Source: Hippopus hippopus (taxonomy: Eukaryota; Mollusca; Bivalvia; Cardiida; Cardiidae). From it: DNA of 64,000 nucleotides. The stretch covers positions 6,758,001-6,822,000 of the forward strand of contig OX328109.1 in NCBI GenBank assembly GCA_946811185.2, in the 5' to 3' direction. Shown piece by piece: positions 22,703 to 33,230 of this stretch (the first letter of the stretch is position 1; every line of letters begins with the position of its first letter). Below the pieces are notes generated by a model. That model was given only the letters and a program-made list of their open reading frames with translations, was not told the origin of the DNA and did no database searches. The translations under genes were made by a program, and so were the position numbers.

Positions 22703-22918
22703 GACAGAGATATTGATTTCAAAACTGAGTTAAAACCTACCTCTTTTGTCTTTTGTCCACTTTTTGCCTGATTTTCAATTTTTTTCTGCCAGTGACTAAC
22801 ACTTGGACCGACCACAAAAATTGTAATGTTCACAAGAATTTTCCATACTTTGAAATGGTATGATTTAAATCTAGATGCATTTTAACTCTTGCATTGATTT
22901 TTTTTGCCTTTTTCAAAG
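22703..22918 (-). mobile_element. HP-E, partial
   Basis: TTGATTTCAAAACTGAGTTAA and the CAGTGACTAACACTTGGACC block of the family. Confidence 0.65.
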
Positions 22919-23042
22919 AGAGTGGGCGCTTATTTATTCCTAAGGTCAAAGGCTTTAGCAAAAAAGTCATTTTCCTATGGAGTGATTTTGCTCTGGAATA
23001 AACTGCCCCAACAAATCAGAGATACCGAAAGCTTTCTTGTTT

Positions 23043-23066
23043 CAAAATCAATCAATCAATCAATCA

Positions 23067-23131
<65 letters not shown>

Positions 23132-23178
23132 CCTATCCATCCATCCATCCATCCATCCAATAATCCATCCATCCAATA

Positions 23179-23221
<43 letters not shown>

Positions 23222-23259
23222 CATCCATCCATCCATCCATCCATCCATCTAATTGTCTG

Positions 23260-23292
<33 letters not shown>

Positions 23293-23295
23293 TGA
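23043..23295 (+). repeat. Tetranucleotide microsatellite (ATCA/ATCT/ATCC)n
   Basis: Over 60 units in alternating blocks; ORFs through it are repeats of Ser-Ile-Tyr-Leu. Confidence 0.95.
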
Positions 23296-23438
23296 GCCTT
23301 TAAAATACGCCTACAAGTACTTTAAACTGAAAGCATCAACAGTTTTTTCAGAACCATCGTTTTCTATTCACCTCTGTACTATAGACCAGTAAATTGTATA
23401 ACCCCTAGGCTACTTGAGCGCGACTGACGAACCTCTGT

Positions 23439-23503
23439 GGAAAGTAAAGATCAAGATCAGACTTCACAGAACGTGTTGTCTGATCTTGGATCTACACTGT
23501 CCG
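23439..23503. repeat. Hairpin H
   Basis: Stem with a few mismatches around ACAGAACGTGTTGT. Confidence 0.78.
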
Positions 23504-23650
23504 TTAAGGAAATATATTTCTCCAAAAAATAGATTTGAAATAGCATCATATAGGGTTTTTTACTATCGGCTTGAAAGTTCATTTAATTTTTTTAGAAGGA
23601 TAAGGATTAAAGTGCATATACCTTTCTGAGCCTGTTGTATATCTATTATA

Positions 23651-23913
23651 TGGCCTGCAACACGCGAAATGGGACATTCGGACATTTGCGTAAAGTGTCG
23701 TTTCGGATCAGTCTGCGCAGTCCGCGCAGGCTGATCCGAAACGACACTTTCCGTTTTTATGTAATTTTCTGTTTTGCACAAGTCTACTGTATCACAAAAT
23801 CGAATGTAGTCGTAAAGTGCCGTCTCGGATTAGCCTGCGTGGATTGCGCAGGCTGATCCGAGACGACACTTTACGCAACTGTTCGAATGCCCCGTTTCGC
23901 GTGTTGCAAGCCA
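23651..23913. mobile_element. HP-TGGCC element, complete copy
   Basis: Same termini and size as the copy at 43200-43456. Both ends carry internal hairpins built on a GCCTGCGC...GCGCAGGC stem. Flanks ATTATA on both sides suggest a short target duplication. Confidence 0.8.
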
Positions 23914-24063
23914 ATTATAACGGAGATACATTTGGTAACAGCGTTGCCGCTTTTGGTAACCATGTGAAAAAAGAACGAAAGATGATATCCAAATTGGGAA
24001 AAATATACGTAAATCTGTGAAGGCTAAACTCTCTATATTTTTGTCTCTGACTACATATAAGGA

Positions 24064-24545
24064 GACACGCTCTGGCAAAAAGGGTTTGTTGCATCTCTAA
24101 GTTCCATTATACCAAGCAAGTCATCATATGATTATGAATCCACAAGATCCATTCAGTCTAACAATCGGCTGGTTCTGGAGGTAGAACGGTCCTTTGACTC
24201 GCAGAAAATTTACAAATAGCAAAAAGTTTCGACCGCTGTCAGCCTGTGCGGGCTACGCTGGCTGACCTGAGTCGATACTTTTTGCAGAGGGTCAACTGCA
24301 CTTTAGTGGACACATAAATACTGAGACACAAAAATACTTATAAATAAGTATTTGATTAGACTTCTTGGGGGGCGGCACACCCACGCTTATTTTTAGGTTA
24401 AAAGTCCCGTTTCAAATTGGATTGATAACGAAAAATACGCAGACGTTATTGACAAAATAGACAAAATGGCCGAAGTGTGTCCGCTAAAGTGCATTCTACC
24501 TTTGCAGATGCACCAAGCCCTCTTTTCACAGAGCATGACTCAAAT
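24064..24545 (+). mobile_element. HP-GAGC interrupted by a 213-bp element
   Basis: Family order is kept on both sides of the insertion at 24288-24500; it ends CACAGAGCATGACTC, just upstream of the secreted-protein gene. Confidence 0.75.
24288..24500. mobile_element. Small TIR element with TTTGCAG target duplication
   Basis: TTTGCAG at 24281-24287 and 24501-24507. Inverted ends of about 24 bp share TGCACTTTAG-GGACAC. No coding capacity. A 7-8-bp duplication fits hAT-type insertion. Confidence 0.75.
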
Positions 24546-24594
24546 ACTATGTAAATCTATTCTTTCTTTATTCCAGTAACATCATCAAGCAGAC

Positions 24595-24823
24595 ATGCTC
24601 CGTTTTGCAATTGCGTCGCTTCTATTTCTACTTCCTGTTTTGCTGGTGACGTCACGACCGTCAACTCCATCTCCTTCCGGTATCAATATCATAGACGGGT
24701 TATGTTTACCAAAGAGAGCAGACAGACTGGTATACAGACATGAAAATGATACACACGTTTATATAGCATTTGACGTGTTGAAAACAGGGAAAGTGCACGT
24801 GTACTCATGGGACCTTTTAAAAG
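24595..24823 (+). CDS. Secreted basic protein, coding exon 1
   Basis: First coding exon of a three-exon gene of about 167 aa. It follows a good acceptor (polypyrimidine then CCAG at 24573-24576), so a non-coding 5' exon lies further upstream. The ATG at 24595 opens a classic signal peptide (about residues 1-19, leucine/valine-rich, cleavage near VTS|RPS). A Ser/Pro stretch follows, then a first cysteine (DGLCLP), an N-glycosylation sequon (NDT) and a beta-rich segment. The exon ends at a strong GTGAGT donor (24824) in phase 1. I do not recognise the family. Confidence 0.7.
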
Positions 24824-24865
24824 GTGAGTTAACAAATCCAGGGACCAGCCATATGTACAGATTGA

Positions 24866-24940
24866 TTAACTCTTTTCCAAACGACAAAATTTTAGATCTG
24901 TCCAAGCTGAAAGCGATTGCAGTTGACAGTTTAACGTTGG
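24866..24940 (-). mobile_element. HP-TTAA fragment in intron 1
   Basis: TTAACTCTTTTCCAAACGAC plus about 55 bp. Confidence 0.65.
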
Positions 24941-25232
24941 ACCGTTTGCACCTGCATTCGATGTTCATGCTTTTAGCGGATTTTTTTTTTATTCTTAGAT
25001 CGAACTGGCCGGAACCAAATACATCATGGCAACATCGCATGCGTGCTCACTTTCAATTATGAATAGCTGGTCTGTATTATGTTATAGGTTTGATCTGAAC
25101 CAAAAACTGTCATACATGCTAGCGCTCTACTCATTCTACTTTCGGTTTTAGCTAGTTTACCCCGACCGCGTTTTTGTCACTACCGTATATAAAGTTCTAT
25201 ATATTATAAGTACATACAGTCCTTGCTAATTT

Positions 25233-25321
25233 GTTAGTTTGAATGGTGTTTAACGCCGCTTTCAGCATTATTTCAGTCATATCACGGCGACAGCTCACAT
25301 ATTCATGTTTCCCTGGGCAGT
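25233..25321 (-). mobile_element. SINE-1 fragment in intron 1
   Basis: GAATGGTGTTTAACGCCGC body end only. Confidence 0.65.
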
Positions 25322-25610
25322 CCTTGCTAAACCCATGAACTAATTACAAGTACATGCACATGCACTACATGTGATGGAAATTTCAATTTTTATTACACCG
25401 TATTATATCTTAATACTGTTCCACAGATCCGCTTTTCAGGACTTTCAGTCCTTTGAATAGTCCATAGAATCACTGGATTCGTAATTTTCATTGGTAACAA
25501 GGACTAGTGGCTTCGTACAGCGCTGATCTTAGATCAGGCTTAAAGTTATGTGCAATCGGATCTTGATCAACAACGTCCTTAAATCTTTGGATTTTAAATT
25601 TTAATTTCAG

Positions 25611-25715
25611 CTGGAAAAGGTACATACATATCAAAAATGAAAGCTGAGACCATTTTGGCGGTGGATTTCCGGAAGTATGTCAATAGAGATCACGTGATCG
25701 GCTCCATTGGTAAAA
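25611..25715 (+). CDS. Secreted basic protein, coding exon 2
   Basis: A 105-bp exon between a TTTCAG acceptor (ends 25610) and a GTAAGT donor (25716). It enters in phase 1 and leaves in phase 1, so the frame from exon 1 is kept and the exon is symmetrical. It encodes a mixed segment with ILAVDFRKY and no cysteine. Intron 1 holds a truncated HP-TTAA fragment and a SINE-1 fragment. Confidence 0.65.
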
Positions 25716-25912
25716 GTAAGTGGTTGACCAATGTTGCTTTTAAATTTGTTACATTTTTTTGGTGGGGGGGGGGAAGAGGGGAAGGGGACAGGATCTCATG
25801 TCTGATTTGTTCTACATGGCTTTCAAAAGTTGTCAGTCATTTTCACTTTAGCAGCTCTGTTGTTCATAATTCTTACTGGGTTTCAGAGGTAATAATGCAT
25901 TTCAAAATAATT

Positions 25913-26534
25913 GAGCCATGCTCTGGCAAAAGGGGGTTTAATGGATTGCTGTGATGCAATATACTTAAAGTAACAATAAAAGCCAAATGTAAACAAAGCG
26001 GGTGTTTAAATGCATTTGAATTTATATCATACCATTTAAAAGAATGGAAATTATTGTGAAGATGTCATTGTACGGTCGGTCCAAGTGTTAGTCGCTGACA
26101 GAGAAATTAATTTCAAAACAAGATTAAAACCTGTCAGGTAGCTGTGTATTTTGTTTACTTTTTGCCTGATTTAAAATTCTTTTTTCTGCCAGCGACTAAC
26201 ATATGGCTTGACCACACCATAACAGACTGTCATCTCCACAATATTTTTCCATACTTTTAAATGGTATAATTTAAATTTAAATGTATTATGACACCTGCTT
26301 CGATATTTTGGCCGTTACTGGGCCTTTAAAAAAGTCTTCACATAACTATGGATTCATAAAAACCATTTTTTCAAACAGCCGGCTGAATCATGAGTTTGAA
26401 TGGTCCTTTTACTCGCAGAAAATGTTCAAATAGCAAATAGTTTCGATCCATGTCAGCCTGCGCGAATTGCGCAGGCTGACATGGGTCGATACTTTTTGTA
26501 AATGCATTAAAACCCCTTTTTCCCAGAGCATGTT
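25913..26534 (+). mobile_element. HP-GAGC interrupted by HP-E, in intron 2
   Basis: Host halves 25913-25963 and 26330-26534; the GC hairpin near the right end is GCCTGCGCGAATTGCGCAGG. Confidence 0.8.
25964..26329. mobile_element. HP-E element, complete
   Basis: Begins CTTAAAGTAACAATAAAAGC and ends TACTGGGCCTTTAA, with long imperfect inverted halves (CATTTAAAAGAATGGAAAT against its inverse). Confidence 0.78.
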
Positions 26535-26565
26535 TCAAATGATTTTACTCTGTACTTGAGAACAG

Positions 26566-26834
26566 GGCGGGTTGCTGGTTTGAATCTGCAGCTCTGCCAA
26601 TTCCTTTCCGAGGATTGGTGATAGTCATTGCGACAGGACGCATTCCTCTCTTACCGCTGATCATTGTTTCGACGATGGTTATGTGGGAAAGTAGCCGGTG
26701 GCTTGGGAAGAATATTGTGTGAAGTACAGGTAACAGAAACTAGAGAAAAGCATGAATAGGTGCACTGGCCGCCGCAATTTAATTGAACTAATGCTGGAAC
26801 GCCGTTAAACACAATCAATCCATCAATCAATCAA
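26566..26834 (+). mobile_element. SINE-1, head first, ending beside exon 3
   Basis: GGTTTGAATCTGCAG (decayed B box) leads, and an (ATCA)n tail ends 28 bp before the exon 3 acceptor. Confidence 0.72.
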
Positions 26835-26861
26835 CTAACTGGGTGTCACATCTATTTCCAG

Positions 26862-27028
26862 GACACTACAAGAAGTTTAAGAACAGGCTAGAGAGAAAGA
26901 TGAAGCGCTGTAATAAACTGTTCAAGAAAAAGAACAAACGTTGTAAGAAAGCCGCCATTATGACCGTATTTGTGAGAACCACGATGAGAAATGCCAATTT
27001 TAACGTGCAGGACTGCGTCCGATCATAA
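26862..27028 (+). CDS. Secreted basic protein, last coding exon
   Basis: Acceptor TTTCCAG ends at 26861 and the phase-1 junction restores the reading frame to a TAA at 27026-27028. The exon encodes a strikingly basic amphipathic stretch, rich in Lys and Arg, with two cysteines (KRCNK, KRCKK), then a hydrophobic beta-like segment (AIMTVFV) and a final cysteine (VQDCV). The mature protein therefore has four cysteines and a very high pI. Cationic secreted roles (heparin binding, cytokine-like, antimicrobial) fit the composition but none is shown. Intron 2 contains HP-GAGC with HP-E nested in it, and a SINE-1 ending just before the acceptor. Confidence 0.65.
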
Positions 27029-27115
27029 ATACTGTGAAATAAGGAGAAAACTTAAATATTATCTAATACGAATATATTTCACTCTTTTGTATCTGATGTC
27101 AAAATCTAAATTCGT

Positions 27116-27346
27116 CATAGGCCACTGAAAATCCATTAGTTTATTACGGAATATGGAAATTCTCATTGCTCGATCATCGGACGCCGTTACTAAAAATAGT
27201 CTATTGGCTCATCGCCTCTATCGTTATTATAATATTAGTGCGCCAATCTGCTTTTTTTAGTAACAGTGTTCGATGATCAACCAATGAAAATTTCAGTGTT
27301 TCGTGATAGACCATTAGAGCTTCAGATGCCTGTGGATTCTTCTACG
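27116..27346. mobile_element. HP-K palindromic element
   Basis: CATAGGCCACTGAAAATCC and its inverse at the right end; CGTTACTAAAAATAG inner block inverted near 27255. Confidence 0.72.
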
Positions 27347-27354
27347 TGTGAAGC

Positions 27355-27527
27355 AATTGCCGGGGACAAATTGAAACTTATCTTCGGTAGAGTAGAAACA
27401 CCGTGAAAAAAAAGATGAGAAATGAGAAATGCTATTTATGAGTACATGTATTTCTCTTCTTCCCAAAATCTTTTTGAAAGCTCACCTCTTCATGGTTGTG
27501 ATAACATGGGGTTTTGTGAAGTGAAAA
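27355..27527 (-). mobile_element. HP-TTAA, diverged partial
   Basis: Hairpin reduced; GGTAGAGTAGAAACACCGTG is recognisable. Confidence 0.55.
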
Positions 27528-27624
27528 ATAAATCGATCGAAAAAAAAAGTTACATAAGTTATGACACCTATTTAGTGCTACTAATGCACTTTTTAAACTG
27601 ATTTTTTACTGTTTTAGGGTTCAG

Positions 27625-27833
27625 CCCCTAACAACATAATCCCGCGTTTTCACATCGAGAAAAAAGATTTGAAAATATTGTGGGTTTCTAGCATTTTCTC
27701 TTTTCTCTTTTTCTCCTCAATGTTTTATCTCCTATCTAGAACAAATCTCACAGTTTGAATTACATTTAATTTGTCGTCTGCCAATGCTTTCAATATGGAC
27801 GAATTTAAAAGTTTATCGTCTGATAAAGACTTG
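27625..27833 (+). mobile_element. HP-TTAA, diverged
   Basis: Left hairpin arm deleted; TTTAATTTGTCGTCTGCCAA retained. Confidence 0.7.
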
Positions 27834-27940
27834 AGGTGAGGCATGGGTAATGTTTCTGGAACTATTTCAAAATGTATTTAATTTACTTATTAATGAACAG
27901 AAATGGAGAAATAATATTGCTATTTATCTTGAACCCGCTG

Positions 27941-27943
<3 letters not shown>

Positions 27944-28018
<75 letters not shown>
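27944..28018 (+). repeat. (CT)n microsatellite
   Basis: About 30 uninterrupted CT units then (CTTT)n. Confidence 0.95.
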
Positions 28019-28019
<1 letters not shown>

Positions 28020-28310
28020 AGATTAATCTAAATTAATTTATACTTCTGAATTTCACCTTTTCTTAACTATTCTTAAGTGGTCTTTTCTCTCTTATCTGTC
28101 AAAATTTAACCATTCAAGAGAGGTAATTATTGACAATCTTTTTGATGGGAAAATAGCTTTCATGCACATATACGAGTGATAGTTAATTGGAGTGGTCAAA
28201 ACGTGTGACGCGGTTAAGTTTTACAATTTGTAATTGTTTCGATATCTAATATTATCAAATTTCTAAGAATGTCACCCTTAAAGATAAAGTTGTTCTATGT
28301 TACCTGTGCC

Positions 28311-28541
28311 TTACTCTTTACCCCGCAAAATTCCGTGTTTTAACGACACGGAACGAAAAGGGATTTAGAAAGCAATGTGGGAATAGGAGAAAATGCCGGT
28401 AAGCAGCATTTCTTTTCTTTCCTACAATCTTTCATTTGCTATCAAAGATAAATTAGACCATTCGAGCCAGGTTCAGTGTGTCGTCTGCTAATGCTTTTAA
28501 TTTGAATAAGTCTAAATTGTTATAATCTAGTAGGCAGTTAA
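28311..28541 (+). mobile_element. HP-TTAA, diverged
   Basis: Hairpin at about 28375-28430 has several mismatches. Confidence 0.75.
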
Positions 28542-28792
28542 CATACAATCTGTTGGCCTTTCAAGAACCAAGTGATATAGAATTGGACGCTTAAGTCAGG
28601 CTATAATCGTTCTTGATTGTTATTTTTAACTTAAAAAAAAAAATGTAATCTTTAAAGAGAGAAGAGTGATTGATTTTGCATTGAAATAAAAGGAAAAAAA
28701 AAGACACACGTGCGTGTATTTGTATCTAGTGTTCGTTGCTGCGTTATGGCCTGCAAGAGAGGCATGGAGAGACAGACAGACAGTTTGTTTGT

Positions 28793-29079
28793 TTGTTTGT
28801 TTTTATGGTGTTTAAGGCCTTTTTCAACATCATTTCGGTTATATCGAGGCAGCTTGCAAACCTATCCATGCTTTCATAGGGTTTCTTTTACCAGTGCTTC
28901 GGACAATATTCTTCCCAAACCACTGGTTGCTTTTCCACATAATCATGGTAACAAGGATAAGCCGTGACAGGTAATGAATCCTGTCGGAATGACTATCATC
29001 AATCCACGGAAAGAAATCGCTCGAGCTTTGGATTCGAACCAGAGACCTCCCGGTTTCAAGTCCTGTACGCTTTGTTCAA
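28793..29079 (-). mobile_element. SINE-1
   Basis: (GTTT)n start, full body, then GGATTCGAACCAGAGACC as the B box on the minus strand. Confidence 0.78.
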
Positions 29080-29180
29080 TTTTCCACAGGGAAACTTTGA
29101 GTTTCGATGCTTCGCAACCCAGCTCAAAAACGAGTTTCGTCATTCGAGATTCGTCTAATTAGGTTTCGTATTCAGCAACC

Positions 29181-29400
29181 GTTCTTAAGGTCTACGGCCC
29201 CTTACTCATCGGTAAACATCGACGTTTTCGTAAAGGCTATTCGGCCAGTCTCGGCAGCTTCCGTCTTTTAATATGAGCGTAGACTCGCTAACTCATCGGT
29301 AAATATTTTGTAACATCGACGGTTTCGTAAAGGCTATTAGGCCAATCTCGGCAGCTTCCGTCTTTTAATATAAGAGTTAGGGGCCGTAAACTTTAAGAAC
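29181..29400. repeat. Inverted-terminus element with internal tandem duplication
   Basis: GTTCTTAAGGTCTACGGCCC and its imperfect inverse bound two tandem units of about 85-95 bp (each with TCGTAAAGGCTATT and CGGCAGCTTCCGTCTTTTAA). Confidence 0.75.
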
Positions 29401-29420
29401 GTTCTCAGTCTTGTTCCTCA

Positions 29421-29516
29421 GAATTTTCTAAATGTGAAAGTAACACAACTTCTGATTGGCTTAACCATTTGGTTTAGCCAATCAGAAGTTGTATTACTTT
29501 CACATTTAGAAAATTC
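29421..29516. mobile_element. HP-J palindrome, near-perfect (46-bp arms)
   Basis: GAATTTTCTAAATGTGAAAG arms meet around AACCATTTGGTTTAGCC; about two mismatches. Confidence 0.85.
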
Positions 29517-29681
29517 TGGAGAATAGGACAAAGAACGTACTTACGAATGGTTAGTGAATACGGACCCTTGTTTCTACTGCAAATGCTCCTAATATACAGT
29601 CACGTCTTAATTTTGTCGTCTGATAAAAAACAAAGGAGACAGAAGACGATAGCCTTATCATTTTTTATTTCATGCTTTCCG

Positions 29682-30165
29682 GTAGGTTATCGAGAAATAA
29701 CGTTAAAATATTTTTTCGATATCACATGGTTACGACCAGTGAAAAATACCGATTTTATTTTCTAACTCTTCAACTGAAGGCGGAAACAGTAGTTTCCGCG
29801 TATTAGTTATCTAGGCAAAATGCGCGTGCCACTCCACCAGATGGAAATATGACGTCATTTACCCTAGATTTCTCGCGCTTTACGTAATATTGTAATGCGT
29901 TGCTATGCGGAGGGGGTACGCCACGGGGAATTACTGAAAAGAACTGTACTGGATTTCGATGTAAGTCTCCCAAAAAAGGGTTAGAAGCATGAAATAAATG
30001 CAATATTTCTTTTTTTTTTTTCCGCGATTGATCGAAATTTTATTTCATCGAGTGAACATCATCGGTAATATTTTCACGAGGGTCGCAGCCACTTGTGAAA
30101 ATATTACCGATGATGTTCACTCAATGAAATAAATTTCGATCTTTCACCAGAAAAAATAAATATCA
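29682..30165 (+). mobile_element. HP-I element, copy 1
   Basis: About 480 bp ending in a strong hairpin at 30030-30141 (GAACATCATCGGTAATATTT and inverse). A second copy lies inverted at 33700-34215. Confidence 0.72.
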
Positions 30166-30200
30166 TTTATAAACTCATGTGTCCATTGATACAAATACAT

Positions 30201-30461
30201 GAGCCATGCTCTGGCAAAAGGGGGCTTAATGCATCTCCGTAATGCATGATACCAAGCAAGTCATCACATGATCATAAATCCATAAAATCCATTTTGTCTA
30301 AAAACCAATGGAATCATGAGGTAGACTGGTCCTTTGACATACAGAAAATTGACCAACAGCGAAAAGTATCGGCCAAGGTCAGCCTGCGCGAACTGCGCAG
30401 GCTGACCTGGGTCGATACTTTTCGCAGATGCATTAAGCCCCCTTTTCACGGAGCATGACTC
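30201..30461 (+). mobile_element. HP-GAGC, complete (reference copy)
   Basis: Ends GAGCCATGCTCTGGCAAAAG and CACGGAGCATGACTC form inverted repeats of about 35 bp including GGGGGCTTAATGCATC. Towards the right end is a GC-rich stem, CAGCCTGCGCGAACTGCGCA-GGCTG. Confidence 0.85.
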
Positions 30462-30744
30462 ATATTATCTATATGTCTCAGAAATAAGTCCTAAACAAAC
30501 TCATACCTGTCACCAAACCCTTCAAGGGCTAGACCCGGCTACAGCTGCTTTTACGGACATTGTAGATTCAAAAGCGGACTGCACAGTACTATCAGCTATT
30601 GCTACATGTTCTGGCAAAAACAACCCTAAAATTGTGATATAATAGGAGCTTTGGCTTTACTGGACGAAAAAAAAAACACACACACACACACAACTATTTC
30701 AGCGGCGCTGTGTAAGCTTATTACATCAATTATACGTAATCATC

Positions 30745-30850
30745 ATCATCATCATCGTCGTTTTCGTTGTCGTCGTCGGCGGCGACAGCGGCGCTATCAT
30801 CATCATCATCATCATCATCATCATCTTCATCATCATCTTCATCATCATCA
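30745..30850 (+). repeat. (ATC)n/(GTC)n trinucleotide microsatellite
   Basis: Interrupted triplet array; ORFs over it are His, Ser or Met runs and not genes. Confidence 0.92.
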
Positions 30851-31016
30851 ATGTTAATATTATTATCATCTCTTGTTTTGTTATCCATAATAAAAACGAG
30901 CATTTTCTATTCATCTTGCTATGTTTTTTTAAATAGGGTTCATGACAAGGCGGAAAAAAGTGTTAAGCAGATGGCATTGCTTCAAAAAAAAACACCACTG
31001 CTCTACAAGGAAAAGG

Positions 31017-31110
31017 ATAAGACCCTATGCTAACAAGGTTTTTGAAACATTGTTGAAACAGAAAAAAAAAAAAATAGAAATGCTTGTTACATGATATTTC
31101 CCAAAACTGG
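31017..31110 (+). mobile_element. HP-TTAA remnant
   Basis: AACATTGTTGAAACAGAAAA with an A tract expanded in the arm. Confidence 0.45.
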
Positions 31111-31161
31111 TTTGCTTTGTCATTCATCGGGGACATTTTTATCTGTCCCCCCTTTTTGCAC

Positions 31162-31458
31162 TTGACCATAGGCCTCTGAAACTCCATTGGTCTATCAAAG
31201 GATAACGAAATTTTCAACATCGGACACCGTTACTATAAATAGCACATTGGCAATTCCCTCTTTATCGTATATGTACGATATAGAGGGAGTCGCCAGTGTG
31301 CTATTTATAGAAACGGTGTTAATGAAAACTTGAATACCCGGTATATTCCATAATATACAAGCGATGCACCAATGTGCTATAAGTATTCGATGATCAACCG
31401 TGGAAAATCTCAGTGTTCCGTGATAGACCAATAGAGCTTCAAAGGCCTGTGCACTTGA
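31162..31458. mobile_element. HP-K element, complete
   Basis: Termini share AGGCCT-TGAA-CTC-ATTGGTCTATC as inverted blocks; centre ATAGAGGGA is also palindromic. Confidence 0.75.
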
Positions 31459-31471
31459 CATGCTATCGTTT

Positions 31472-31623
31472 TGTTTGTTTGAATGGTGTTTTACGCCGCT
31501 TTCAACATTATTTCAGTCATATCACGGCTGCAGCTGACATATTCATGTGCTTCACCAGTACTAGGCTGAGGCTCTGGGGTGTCTTGCCCAAGGGCACTCC
31601 TGTGAAGGGCCCAGTGGAGCCAG
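31472..31623 (-). mobile_element. SINE-1 variant, truncated by HP-TTAA
   Basis: Stops at CCAGTTAACC where the next element's TTAA begins. Confidence 0.7.
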
Positions 31624-31854
31624 TTAACCCCTACCAGACGAAGAAATTTCAGATTTGTCCAAATTGAAAGCATTTGCAGATGACAAATGAATGTGCCTCA
31701 CCTGATGGAATTTGCCTGTTATGGGGTAGAAAACATTGTGGGAAAAGGAGAAAATGCTGGTTACCAGCATTTTCTACTTTTCCCACAAAGTTTTCAAAAG
31801 TCTTTTTCAACAGAACTGTTAAAACTCGGGATTGTGTAGTAAAGGCTCAATTAA
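31624..31854 (-). mobile_element. HP-TTAA inserted in SINE-1
   Basis: TTAA at 31624-31627; hairpin has one mismatch in the right arm. Confidence 0.85.
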
Positions 31855-31862
31855 ATGTTTCT

Positions 31863-32050
31863 ACTCCTTACCAATCAATCACGTGTTTGAATGACCCAGA
31901 TAAAAACGCGGAAACGCTGACCGGTACGCAGCACTTTCTTTTTCTCTTTCTCTACACTTTCTACAATTCCACTTTTTATTTATCATCTGTAAGGACTTAC
32001 AAAATGGACATGTCTCAAATTTGTGTCGACTGGTTAAAAAGAAAACGTTA
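31863..32050 (+). mobile_element. HP-TTAA, diverged
   Basis: Right half readable; hairpin tip CGGTACGCAGC. Confidence 0.6.
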
Positions 32051-32300
32051 AAATTTGAATTATTCCCGGGGCGATTGAAATTGACAGGTCACGTCAAGTC
32101 TGACGTAACGCTTTCGCGCGTGTATCCCTGTTTTGTGTTTTAAATTATATCAGTCTTCCTCGTGCGTTCCGTAATGACCGAACCGTTCGGTGCGACGGGT
32201 CAGACTTCGGTCGCTGTTGTCCTATACCTGCCCATGGGTACGGTGGTGTTGCGTGTCTATGGAAATTTAAAATAATTACATAGATAATAATCGGTTAAAA
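32051..32300. other. Unassigned GC-richer segment
   Basis: Contains several CpG (TTTCGCGCGTG, CCGAACCGTTCGG); no ORF. Confidence 0.4.
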
Positions 32301-32301
32301 C

Positions 32302-32574
32302 AGGTATTTATTTATTTATTTATTTTTATTCATCTATATGTCTATTTATTTAAATATTTATTTAAACATTTATCTAAATATTTACCAATTTTTTTAATTA
32401 AAATATCTATCTAGATATGATTGATTGAATGATTAATTCAATGGTGTTTTACGCCGCTTTCAACATTATTTCAGTCATATTACGGCTACAGTTCATTTAT
32501 TCATGTATTTCCCGGGTTTGACAAGTACTAAGCCAAGGGCACTCCCTGTATTTAGATATTAAATATTTGAATAT

Positions 32575-32609
<35 letters not shown>

Positions 32610-32620
32610 TCTTCCACTTA
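32302..32620 (+). repeat. (TTTA)n tracts flanking a SINE-1 variant
   Basis: ATTTATTTATTT runs at 32302-32350 and 32570-32610 enclose the SINE fragment 32406-32550 (GGTGTTTTACGCCGC start). Confidence 0.75.
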
Positions 32621-32662
32621 TTCATTTACATTGACAATGAAAATTAATAAATGTTCAAAACA

Positions 32663-32899
32663 TGAATACCCTTTCCCAAATAACAAATTTTATAAACTCT
32701 AAAGCTTAAAGGAATCTGCGAATGACAAATTCGATATTGGTGCAAATGAACTGAAGTTCCATGGCTGAAAGGATGGAAAAACATTGAGGGAAATGGAGAC
32801 CATGCTGGTAACACACGCATTTTCCCTCGTTCCCACAATGTTTTCGTTAGGCTTCTTCTTTATGGTCGTTAAAACTCGGGATTTGGTTGGCTAAGGGTT
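32663..32899 (-). mobile_element. HP-TTAA, complete but diverged
   Basis: Hairpin carries an extra ACACAC at the tip; right end GGCTAAGGGTTAA. Confidence 0.77.
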
Positions 32900-32929
32900 A
32901 AGCTATTACAACAAAATGATAAATGGTCT

Positions 32930-33230
32930 CTGAAAGCATTCCCCCTTTTTCCACATCGTTTTCTACTATTTTAAAATGAAGTCCCTACATTTGAGCAATC
33001 TTTGGATTGGCGTCTGAGTCACCAACATTTCCTACTTTACCTGCAATGTTTTCTACCCTTTCAAACAGGAAAACATGAATATGTGAGCTGTCGCCGTGAT
33101 ATGACTGAAACAATGTTGAAAGCGGCGTAAAACACCGTTCAAGCAAACAAACAAGCTACCCTTTCAAAACCAAGTTCCTTCCTTTTTAGCAATCTTTTAG
33201 TTTTCGTCAGCTAATACTTTCAATAAGGAC
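32930..33230 (+). mobile_element. HP-TTAA fragments interrupted by a SINE-1 fragment
   Basis: Two 3' halves in tandem. The second is split by the SINE at 33066-33155, flanked by a 13-bp duplication CTACCCTTTCAAA (33053-33065 and 33156-33168). Confidence 0.72.
33066..33155 (+). mobile_element. Truncated SINE-1 with 13-bp target duplication
   Basis: Contains GATATGACTGAAACAATGTT and the (CAAA)n tail; headless, as expected for 5'-truncated insertion. Confidence 0.8.

Noticed and set aside
22904..23252. ORFs rich in Ser-Ile-Tyr-Leu
   Set aside because: Pure translation of the ATCT/ATCC microsatellite.
30651..31033. His-, Ser- or Met-run proteins
   Set aside because: Three frames of the same ATC/GTC trinucleotide array.
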